This document shows, in pieces, positions 5,926 to 12,030 of a stretch of 16,525 nt of DNA (position 1 is its first letter; the number at the start of each line of letters is the position of its first letter). The stretch is from contig CAKSTO010000050.1 of assembly GCA_934501115.1 (NCBI GenBank), forward strand, positions 1 to 16,525, in the 5' to 3' direction. This stretch comes from an uncultured Faecalibacterium sp. (GTDB lineage Bacteria > Bacillota > Clostridia > Oscillospirales > Ruminococcaceae). Under the pieces are notes generated by a model. That model did no database searches and had not been told where the DNA came from. It worked only from the letters and a program-made list of their open reading frames with translations. The position numbers and the translations under genes were made by a program.

Positions 5926-7020
5926 TTAAGAGAAGTTCTCTGCGGTGGTCACTTCCACGATCTCGGTGCAGTAGGGCTTGAAGGCCTCCTTCACGGTATC
6001 GAGATCCAGACCCAGTGCTTCGCAGGTCTCGGTGTTGATGGTGACAATGCCGTTGTCAAAGGTCTGGTACGGCAGGTCTGCGGTGGTCTTGCCGTCGCAG
6101 AGGATCTCAGCTACCATATCGGCAGTGGCTTCGCCCAGCTGGACGTAATCCACACCGTAGCCCACGAACGCACCGTTCAGTGCAAAGCTGTCAGCGCCGG
6201 TATAGTGCTGAACGCCTGCGTCGATGAAGGTCTCGTAGATGGACAGCTCTGCGGTCATGACGGTGTTGTCGGTGGGGGTGAACACCGCCTTGACGCCGGA
6301 AGCGATCAGAGCCTCCGCAGCCATCTGCACCTCGGCGGTGGTGGTGCCGTTCTTCTCAATGTACTTGATGCCGTTTGCGTCGCAGAAGGCCTTTGCGTCT
6401 GCAATGGCCTGGGTGGAGGCATCCTGGCTCAGGTCATACAGCAGGCCGATGGTGTCGATGTCCGGGTTGACAGCGGTGATCAGCTTCATGATGGCCTCGG
6501 TATTCAGGGCGTCCGAAGTGCCGGTGATGTTCTCCTCGGCGTCAAAGCCTGCGGCGGCGGGGTCGGTGACGGCAGAGTAGACAACGGGGATGTCGGTATC
6601 CTCCACAGCAGCCAGCATGGTTGCGGCGGTAGGGGTAGCCACAGCCACGATCACATCCACGTCATCACCTACGAGGTCGGCACCGATCTGGTTCAGGTTG
6701 GACTGGTCAGCCTGTGCATTTGCGTAGTAGCCGGCGTAATCAAAGGTAACGCCCTTCTCTTTTCCGATCTCATCCAGACGGCTCTCGACCGACTCCACGA
6801 TCTGATTCAGAGAAGCATGATCCACGTAGTTGACGATGCCCACCTTAAAGGTCTTGCCGCCCTCGGCTGCGGCAGAAGCGGCAGCCGAAGAAGCCGTAGA
6901 GGATGCCGCTGTGCTGGAAGCGGAACCGCCGCAGCCGGTCAGAGCCAGCGCGGAAACGGCAGAAGCAGCCATGGCGGCCTTCAGGAAACTGCGGCGGGAG
7001 ATCATGGTAACGTTTTTCAT
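5926..7020 (-). CDS. trpX: ABC transporter substrate-binding lipoprotein, probable tryptophan-binding
   Basis: The 364-residue protein matches the PF04392-type (ABC_sub_bind) binding proteins. After an export signal and an Ala/Ser-rich linker (about 31-50), the mature part begins FKVGIVNYVDHASLNQIVESV. Further typical parts are a DVIVAVATPTAATMLA segment, VVYSAVTDPAAAGF, GTSDALNT and GLLYDLSQDASTQ. The signal is unusual: S8-R9-R10-S11-F12-L13-K14 is a twin-arginine motif, and LTGC ending at Cys30 is a lipobox, so it should be a lipid-anchored protein, possibly Tat-exported. The start is the ATG 9 nt after the GGAG of AAAGGAG (plus 7030-7036). Tryptophan as ligand is inferred from the UGG T-box leader and the known TrpXYZ systems of Firmicutes. 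Confidence 0.88.
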   Translation of the reverse strand: MKNVTMISRRSFLKAAMAASAVSALALTGCGGSASSTAASSTASSAAASAAAEGGKTFKVGIVNYVDHASLNQIVESVESRLDEIGKEKGVTFDYAGYYANAQADQSNLNQIGADLVGDDVDVIVAVATPTAATMLAAVEDTDIPVVYSAVTDPAAAGFDAEENITGTSDALNTEAIMKLITAVNPDIDTIGLLYDLSQDASTQAIADAKAFCDANGIKYIEKNGTTTAEVQMAAEALIASGVKAVFTPTDNTVMTAELSIYETFIDAGVQHYTGADSFALNGAFVGYGVDYVQLGEATADMVAEILCDGKTTADLPYQTFDNGIVTINTETCEALGLDLDTVKEAFKPYCTEIVEVTTAENFS

Positions 7021-7028
7021 AATAGCAA

Positions 7029-7044
7029 GCTCCTTTCCCGGAGC
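7029..7044 (-). promoter_or_regulatory. Hairpin sequestering the trpX ribosome binding site
   Basis: On the minus strand GCTCC (7044-7040) pairs with GGAGC (7033-7029) across GGGAAA. GGAGC includes the core of the trpX Shine-Dalgarno (AAAGGAG, 7036-7030). The upstream arm, as CCCGCTCC (7047-7040), is also perfectly complementary to GGAGCGGG (7071-7064) in the second terminator, so the two pairings exclude each other. Confidence 0.6.
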
Positions 7045-7050
7045 GGGCGG

Positions 7051-7089
7051 CAAAAGTAAAAGACCCGCTCCCTTTGCGGGACGGGTCTT
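7051..7089 (-). terminator. Second leader terminator (T2)
   Basis: Minus strand AAGACCCG (7089-7082) pairs with CGGGTCTT (7067-7060), and TCCC with GGGA (7081-7078 with 7072-7069), with one bulged G and a GCAAA loop. The run TCTTTTACTTTT follows. It lies between the T-box terminator and the ribosome site, so it must be overcome for trpX to be expressed. Confidence 0.8.
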
Positions 7090-7095
7090 GCAAAG

Positions 7096-7140
7096 AAAAA
7101 CGACCCTGTCCCTGTGTGTTCATCCACAAGGACAGGATCG
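7096..7140 (-). terminator. T-box regulated terminator (T1)
   Basis: Minus strand CGATCCTGTCC (7140-7130) pairs with GGACAGGGTCG (7111-7101) over 11 bp with one wobble, followed by TTTTTC. Its 5' arm includes the CTGTCCTTG half of the T-box antiterminator, so the two structures are mutually exclusive as the T-box mechanism requires. Confidence 0.92.
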
Positions 7141-7380
7141 GTAAATTCGATTCTGCGGTGCCACCTTGCTTGCCCTGCTTTCAAACGCAGAGCCTCTCAC
7201 GGAGAGCCAACACTCTCCTGCCCTGTAACGGAGGCTTCCGTCCCAAGCTACTGGGGTCATGCCCGTTTGCCCGGCCCTCGGCGGCCCACGACACTCTGCC
7301 CCGCTCTCACCCGTTTTCACTGTCCGGGCTCACTGAAGATGCGCTGTGCAGGTTCTCTTCCGCCTCATCGGTTTGATTGC

Positions 7381-7408
7381 ATTATACACTTTATCTGCGT
7401 AAAGTCAA
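7381..7408 (-). promoter_or_regulatory. Strong sigma-A promoter of the T-box importer operon
   Basis: Minus strand TTGACT (7408-7403) stands 16 bp before a perfect TATAAT (7386-7381). The start would be near 7374, a few bases before the first strand of T-box Stem I. The -35 box begins only 17 bases after the yfhO stop codon. Confidence 0.9.
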
Positions 7409-7425
7409 GAGGCAATTTCAAAATT

Positions 7426-9828
7426 TTATTTTTTCTGCGGCACAAAGTCATTCTTCCTCCGCCTCCGCCAGACAAAGTACGCCGTGTACACAAGCCACAC
7501 CGCGATGCCGCCCAACGTCAGCGGGCGGCTCAGCCGGATGCCGTCCGGCTCATACACAAAGTCAATGCTGTTTTCCCCGGCCGGGCAGAGCACCGCCATC
7601 AGGCCTTCGTCCACCTTCGCGATCGTTGTTTCTTCGCCATTGACATAGGCGGTAAAGCCGTCGTCATAAGGCACTGAGAAAAACACCAGCTCCTCGTCTT
7701 TCAGCGTGATCTCGGCATGGAATCCGGAGTTGTTCATCTCAAACACACTGGCAGCCGTGGCACGGCGGGATCTGCAGTCCTCCACATAGCTGTCGTAGTA
7801 AAGCTCTTCCCGTTTTCCTTCCGGCAGGTGGGTCAGATATTTGCCATAAGTCTCGGCGTCCTCATCGGAGAGCACCAGCGCCCGCATCAGCAGATTGGAG
7901 CGCGTGGTCTTGGCAGTCTCCTCGTACTCGCTCTCGGTAAGGTAGTAGTCGTAGGTAAAGCCCATGGGTACGTAGTTTTCGTTCCGATAGACGACATAGC
8001 CGTCTTTTGCAAAGGCATAAGCCCATCCGTCATCCGCTTCGGCCTCGAAAGCACCCTGCTTTTCCGGGGTCGTGATAAGGTACTCCACACTCAGCAGCCC
8101 GCGCAGCGCATAGTTGGAAAGCTCCGGCTCGCTGCGTACATCACGCTTTACCCCCAGCGCCGGGTAGAAGCTGAGGATGCTGGGCGCGGCGGTGCTGCCA
8201 AAATACTGCAGGCAGCTCTTATCCAGCCACATGCCGATGTTGTCGTGGATCTTATACGTATCCACGCGGTAGCTGCCCTCCGGCAGGTCGTTTTTCAGCA
8301 GCAGTGCATTGGTGTCCTGCTCTACAAGGTCGCTGTCCGTATTCCACTGGCCAAACTTGCCGATGCCGATGTGCACCACGCTGAACAGGAAGGCGAATGC
8401 CAGAACCGCCGCCGTCATGCGCTGGGCAAACCGGCTGTCTGCCCTCCACTTGCGGCAGAGGGAGCGGTACAGTAAAAGACCCAGCAGACCAAAGCCAAGC
8501 ACCGCGCAGTACTGCCCCGGGTTCTTCAGCACGCCGAAGGACCAGCTGCCGGTGTCGGGGTCCTTCACCGGCACTACGGCAAAGGCCAGCGTCGCGATCA
8601 TCAGCCAGCTGATGCCGTTTGCCGGCGAGTCCAAATCGGTGTTGTGGTTTTCCAGCGCATTGGCTGTCATCGCGGCAAGGATCAGAACCGGCATATAGTA
8701 CCAGCGCGCATAGTAGCTGGAGTTGAAGGCATAGAACGCACTGTTCAGAACGGGTACCAGTGCAAACACCGCACAGGTGCCCACAATGCGTTTTTTGCTG
8801 TCGCCATGCTTTGCCCGCCAATACGCCGCCGCACCGGCCAGACTGCACAGGGGCAGATAGGCCGACATGCTCGTCCATTTGATCACGCCCTCCGACCAGA
8901 TGGAGGTGAGGTAAGGCGAATCCGGCGGCATGATCCAGCTGAGCAGAATGGCAAGATACTGCTGCACCTTGCTGTAGGTCAGAAAGCCCCATCCTGAAGA
9001 GACATCGATGGTGCGCGGATTCTGCAGGAGCGAAAGGATCGCCGGCATCAACAGCAGGCTGCCCATGGCTACCCCCAGCAGGCTCTCAAAGGCCAGAAGA
9101 GCGAATTTTCCAACGGTAAGGCGAAAATCCCGCGTACTGAGCTTGCAGATAAAGTAGATGACCAGAAACACGACCTGTCCGATGAAGAAGAAGTAGTTAT
9201 TGAGCAGGTTCACCGCCACCCAGAAGGCAAACAGGCCGTGCCGTTTTTTGTAAAGTGCCTCGTCCAGTGACCACAGCAGATATGGGAACAATGCAACAAC
9301 ATCTACAAAATGATTGAAGAAGATGTTATATATCGCGAATCCGGAAAAGGTATACAGGCAGGCACCCAGCACGGCATAGTCGGTGTTCCGGACATAGCGG
9401 CGCAGATACAGATACGCGCCGCCGCCCGCAACGGCAAATTTGAGCACCAGCAATGGCACCATCAGGTAGGGCAGCCAGTTCTGCGGAAAAATCAGCGAAA
9501 ACCAGAAAAACGGCGAACCGTACAGGTAAAACGAGTAAGCGTTCATAACGCCGCTGCCAAGGTCAGTCGCCCACGAAAAGGTGTTGTGCACCGGGGTGAA
9601 CGCACTGTCCGGATAGCCGCTGCCCTTGATAAAGCCGTTCATATAGCGGTAAAAACTGATCTGCTGGCTGTTGAAATCACCGGCATAGTGGAAAAATCCG
9701 CCGTCGAGGATATAGAAGGGCAAAAAGAACAGTGCCGCCGTGATGGCGCACAAGGCTACGGTAAGCCAGAATCTGTTTTTCCTTTGACCCGGCAGGGCAG
9801 GCTGCTGGGCAGCATCGAACCATTTCAT
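7426..9828 (-). CDS. YfhO-family large membrane protein (GT-C-like)
   Basis: The 800-residue protein begins with one membrane segment (about 22-42), then an extracytoplasmic loop with DFNSQQISFYRYMN. Roughly ten more segments follow up to about residue 485, then a long extracytoplasmic domain, a last membrane segment (about 770-788) and a basic tail. This is the layout of Bacillus YfhO, a GT-C-fold protein that with CsbB-type enzymes glycosylates lipoteichoic acid. By analogy it may move a lipid-linked sugar onto a surface polymer, but no partner glycosyltransferase lies nearby and the acceptor is unknown. The start ATG has GAGGAG only 3 nt upstream, which is close, yet no better start exists. 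No terminator is visible after the stop; the T-box leader begins at once. Confidence 0.85.
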   Translation of the reverse strand: MKWFDAAQQPALPGQRKNRFWLTVALCAITAALFFLPFYILDGGFFHYAGDFNSQQISFYRYMNGFIKGSGYPDSAFTPVHNTFSWATDLGSGVMNAYSFYLYGSPFFWFSLIFPQNWLPYLMVPLLVLKFAVAGGGAYLYLRRYVRNTDYAVLGACLYTFSGFAIYNIFFNHFVDVVALFPYLLWSLDEALYKKRHGLFAFWVAVNLLNNYFFFIGQVVFLVIYFICKLSTRDFRLTVGKFALLAFESLLGVAMGSLLLMPAILSLLQNPRTIDVSSGWGFLTYSKVQQYLAILLSWIMPPDSPYLTSIWSEGVIKWTSMSAYLPLCSLAGAAAYWRAKHGDSKKRIVGTCAVFALVPVLNSAFYAFNSSYYARWYYMPVLILAAMTANALENHNTDLDSPANGISWLMIATLAFAVVPVKDPDTGSWSFGVLKNPGQYCAVLGFGLLGLLLYRSLCRKWRADSRFAQRMTAAVLAFAFLFSVVHIGIGKFGQWNTDSDLVEQDTNALLLKNDLPEGSYRVDTYKIHDNIGMWLDKSCLQYFGSTAAPSILSFYPALGVKRDVRSEPELSNYALRGLLSVEYLITTPEKQGAFEAEADDGWAYAFAKDGYVVYRNENYVPMGFTYDYYLTESEYEETAKTTRSNLLMRALVLSDEDAETYGKYLTHLPEGKREELYYDSYVEDCRSRRATAASVFEMNNSGFHAEITLKDEELVFFSVPYDDGFTAYVNGEETTIAKVDEGLMAVLCPAGENSIDFVYEPDGIRLSRPLTLGGIAVWLVYTAYFVWRRRRKNDFVPQKK

Positions 9829-9859
9829 GGGCTCCTCTTTTCTCTGCCGCTTCGGGCAG

Positions 9860-9890
9860 AAGATTGATCTTGTATTTTTTTAGTATAGCA
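9860..9890 (-). promoter_or_regulatory. yfhO promoter with nearby palindrome
   Basis: Minus strand TGCTATACT (9890-9882) is an extended -10 box; no convincing -35 is present. Close to the expected start lies AAGATTGATCTT (9860-9871), a 5-bp inverted repeat that could be a repressor site. A small TCTGCC/GGCAGA hairpin (9843-9860) follows in the untranslated leader. Confidence 0.5.
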
Positions 9891-9914
9891 CGGATGGCCG
9901 GAAGAAAAAAGAGC

Positions 9915-9943
9915 TTGACAATCCGCCGCCGGGCAGGTATGGT
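9915..9943 (+). promoter_or_regulatory. yfbR promoter
   Basis: A perfect TTGACA (9915-9920) is followed after 17 bp by TATGGT (9938-9943). Transcription would start near 9950, immediately before AGGAGG (9951-9956), giving a leader of only about 16 nt. It is divergent from and closely packed against the yfhO promoter. Confidence 0.6.
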
Positions 9944-9965
9944 GAAGAAAAGGAGGAAGAAGCCC

Positions 9966-10559
9966 ATGCTATATCCATTCAGTGCCCTGCTGGCACGCAT
10001 GAAATATATCACCCGCTGGAGTCTGATGCACTCTACCCGCGCCGAGTCTCTCAGTGAGCACACCTGCGATACCGCGCTGCTGGCGCACATGCTGTGTCTC
10101 ATCGCGCGGCAGTACACCGGCACCCCCTGCCGCCCCAAAACCGTGGCGGTGGCAGCACTATACCACGACGCGCCCGAGATCATCACCGGCGATATGCCCA
10201 CCCCGGTCAAATACCGGAACCCCGCCCTCCGGGATGCCTACAAGGCGCTGGAATCGGAAAGCGTGCGCAGCATGACCGGCCTTCTGCCGGAGACACTGAG
10301 TGAGGAAGTGTTCCCCTTCATCTCCGGCGAGCTGCTGACCGCCGAGGAAAAGCGCCTGCTGAAAGCTGCTGACCGGCTCAGCGCTCTCATCAAATGCATG
10401 GAGGAGCAGCGCAGCGGCAACCACGAGTTCGATGCTGCGCTTGTTCAGCAAAAAGCCGCGCTGGAGGCCATGCACTGCCCGGAGGCCGACTGGTTCATGG
10501 AGCACTGCCTGCCCTGCTACACCCAGAATCTGGATGAGCTGACGAAGGCGGGGCACTAA
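9966..10559 (+). CDS. yfbR: HD-domain 5'-deoxynucleotidase, YfbR type
   Basis: The 197-residue cytosolic protein matches YfbR, which removes phosphate from deoxynucleoside 5'-monophosphates and so trims dNTP pools. The full active-site set is visible: R17 and W18 in RMKYITRWSLM, H32 in ESLSEHT, H67-D68 in YHDAPE, E71, D76 in TGDMPTPVKY and D136 in AADRLSALI. Each stands one residue before its counterpart in the E. coli enzyme (R18, W19, H33, H68, D69, D77, D137, recalled from the literature). AGGAGG at 9951-9956 fixes the start. The gene is alone, with its own promoter; the first strong hairpin terminator comes about 60-100 nt after the stop and is made of repeat R1. It converges on dus. Confidence 0.92.
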   Translation: MLYPFSALLARMKYITRWSLMHSTRAESLSEHTCDTALLAHMLCLIARQYTGTPCRPKTVAVAALYHDAPEIITGDMPTPVKYRNPALRDAYKALESESVRSMTGLLPETLSEEVFPFISGELLTAEEKRLLKAADRLSALIKCMEEQRSGNHEFDAALVQQKAALEAMHCPEADWFMEHCLPCYTQNLDELTKAGH

Positions 10560-10594
10560 AGCCTTTTTTCCACAGCAACGCACTTTTATACAGA

Positions 10595-10654
10595 TCTGCT
10601 GCACAAGGTCAGCGTCCTCGCCCTCTCAGTCTGCGTTTTGACTGAGAGGGCGAG
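10595..10654. repeat. Interspersed repeat R1, copy C (inverted, rearranged)
   Basis: The reverse complement of 10595-10629 matches 5810-5844 at 32 of 35 positions. The plus strand then carries GACTGAGAGGGCG (10640-10652), like the end of copy B. Two head-to-head fragments of the element thus make one large palindrome. Confidence 0.7.
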
Positions 10655-10662
10655 CCTTTTTT
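10617..10662 (+). terminator. Repeat-derived terminator between yfbR and dus
   Basis: CTCGCCCTCTCAGTC (10617-10631) pairs perfectly with 10640-10654 over 15 bp with an 8-nt loop. CCTTTTTTCC follows on the plus strand. No U run follows on the minus strand, so it should terminate yfbR but only block or stabilise the dus transcript end. Confidence 0.85.
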
Positions 10663-10665
10663 CCA

Positions 10666-11685
10666 TTACGGAAACGGCACTTCCCGCGTATCGTCCGGGT
10701 CGATGCCGGCCTTGCGCTGCTCTTCAAACACGGCATCGATCAGCTCATCCAGATCTTCCAGATGGGTCAGGGTGCAGCAATAGCGGCGCAGGCCGGCCGC
10801 GCCCTTCAGCCCTTTCATATAGTGCATGGTCTGGGCACGTGCCTGCGGCATGGCAACAAACTCTCCCTTCTGCTCCACCATCTCCTCCACCTGACGGCGC
10901 AGAGCATTCATCCGCGCCTGCAGGTTGGGCTCCTTAGGCGCAGGCAGACCTTCAATGGCAGCGTTGACCCGCTCAAAAAGCCACGGGTCGCCCAACGCCG
11001 CCCGGGCGATCATCACGCCGTCGCAGCCGGTATCCCGCATCATCTTTACCGCGTCCTCTGCCGTGTGGATGTCGCCGTTGCCCAGTACCGGCACCCTGAC
11101 GGCATCTTTTACCCGGGCAATGATCTCCGGGTCGATGTCGGGGGTGTACATCTGCTCACGGGTGCGCGCGTGCACCGCAATAAGCGCCGCGCCCGCCTGC
11201 TCACAGGCCTTGGCACACTCCACGGCCGTGACGTGGTCCGCATCCCAGCCTTTGCGCATTTTGACGGTGACAGGCCGTTTTGTGTGGGCCACAACCTGTT
11301 CCACGATGCGCCCGCAGCGATCCGGGTCCAGCATCAGCTTGCTGCCTGCGCCGCCGGAAACGATTTTGGGGGCAGGGCAGCCCATGTTGATGTCTACAAA
11401 GTCGAAAGCATACTGTTCAATGGCAGCAGCGGCTTCGCCCATGATCTCGGGCACTTCGCCAAAGATCTGCACGCCGTAGGGCGCACCGTTTGGCGCGGCC
11501 TTGAGCAGGCTGACCGTTTTATGATCGCCATAGACCAGCGCCCGGCTGGACACCATTTCGCTCACCGTGAAGCCTGCGCCGTGCTGTGCCATCAGGCGGC
11601 GGCAGGGCGCATCCGTAAAGCCTGCCATTGGGCCGAACACCGCCCGGTGGGGCAGGATGATATTGCCGATCTTCAAAGGTTCCAT
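10666..11685 (-). CDS. dusB: tRNA-dihydrouridine synthase, DusB/NifR3 type
   Basis: The 339-residue flavoenzyme reduces uridines in the tRNA D-loop using FMN and NADPH. Motifs in order are PMAGFTDAPCR (19-29, FMN-binding loop), DINMGCPAPKIV with catalytic Cys103, VTVKMRKGWD (139-148, phosphate and Lys site), VHARTREQMYTP (171-182) and GNGDI (202-206). Then GVMIARAALGDPWLF (223-237) precedes a helical RNA-binding tail. The length is normal for DusB. The start is the ATG 5 nt after AAGGAG (plus 11691-11696); a longer in-frame reading upstream passes through repeat R2. The gene is transcriptionally isolated: the argS terminator lies upstream, and no consensus promoter is seen between, so the promoter may be inside or beside R2. 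Confidence 0.94.
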   Translation of the reverse strand: MEPLKIGNIILPHRAVFGPMAGFTDAPCRRLMAQHGAGFTVSEMVSSRALVYGDHKTVSLLKAAPNGAPYGVQIFGEVPEIMGEAAAAIEQYAFDFVDINMGCPAPKIVSGGAGSKLMLDPDRCGRIVEQVVAHTKRPVTVKMRKGWDADHVTAVECAKACEQAGAALIAVHARTREQMYTPDIDPEIIARVKDAVRVPVLGNGDIHTAEDAVKMMRDTGCDGVMIARAALGDPWLFERVNAAIEGLPAPKEPNLQARMNALRRQVEEMVEQKGEFVAMPQARAQTMHYMKGLKGAAGLRRYCCTLTHLEDLDELIDAVFEEQRKAGIDPDDTREVPFP

Positions 11686-11713
11686 GGGTTCTCCTTGTAT
11701 CTGTTTTGGGGCA

Positions 11714-11940
11714 AACGATTTTGAATGCGCTCCGCTTCTTACGGGTTGCGGCACCCAGCATCCGCTTCGTGCCTTGGGCGGCACTCGCGTCTTGCTGGCC
11801 GCTGCCCCAACAACTCCTCCCTGTTTCCGCCACTGGCGGCGGTCGTCGTCGTTGCTGCGCATGTTCAGAGGAAAGATTATTTTTATTTCGCGTTTGTCGC
11901 GCTCTGCGGAGCGCTCCAAACGCATTTTCACAGGAGGGGG
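11714..11940. repeat. Interspersed repeat R2, copy 2 (fills the dus-argS gap)
   Basis: This copy occupies most of the 345-nt gap between dus and argS. Its left module (11714-11737) and right module (11860-11940) align with copy 1. Between them lies a GC-rich middle of about 110 bp that copy 1 lacks. Its hairpin is GCGTTTG-TC-GCGCTC, loop TGCG, GAGCGC-TC-CAAACGC (11890-11923), with two mismatched positions. The loop and flanks equal those of copy 1 while the stem sequence differs. Confidence 0.7.
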
Positions 11941-11979
11941 CGTGACGGAAAGAGGCAGTTGCTTTCCATCCATACACTG

Positions 11980-12019
11980 CAAAAAGGGGCTGTTGCGCCA
12001 AATGCTGTGCAACAGCCCC
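11980..12019 (-). terminator. Terminator of the ddl-murI-DUF1934-argS operon
   Basis: Minus strand GGGGCTGTTGC (12019-12009) pairs perfectly with GCAACAGCCCC (11996-11986), followed by TTTTTGCAG. It lies 11 nt after the argS stop. Confidence 0.93.
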
Positions 12020-12030
12020 ATGGTTTTATG

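Larger units (their letters stand above)
7029..7374 (-). ncRNA. T-box riboswitch leader, tRNA-Trp specific (UGG specifier)
   Basis: The leader runs from a start near 7374 to just before trpX. The T-box core, minus-strand AAGGTGGCACCGC (plus 7155-7167), is nearly canonical. The antiterminator can be drawn: CAAGG/CCTTG (7164-7168 with 7127-7131), a 7-nt UGGCACC bulge, then GCAG/CTGT. Stem I closes with GGCGG/CCGCC (7360-7364 with 7280-7284). The specifier loop's 3' strand ends TGG-G directly before the closing helix, placing the specifier UGG at 7286-7288. The distal part has AGTGAGC and GGTGAGAGC motifs typical of Stem I. The variable bulge base C pairs with discriminator G73, as found in bacterial tRNA-Trp. 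Uncharged tRNA-Trp should therefore turn on the importer. Confidence 0.92.

Noticed and set aside
7120..7320. 66-codon open frame on the minus strand within the leader
   Set aside because: It has no ribosome site and overlaps the Stem I specifier region and antiterminator; it is structured RNA.
7330..7368. Short leader peptide (ATG to TGA, 12 codons) at the start of the T-box RNA, as in ribosome-stalling attenuators
   Set aside because: It has no ribosome site and no Trp codon, and lies in the first strands of T-box Stem I, which explains the region better.
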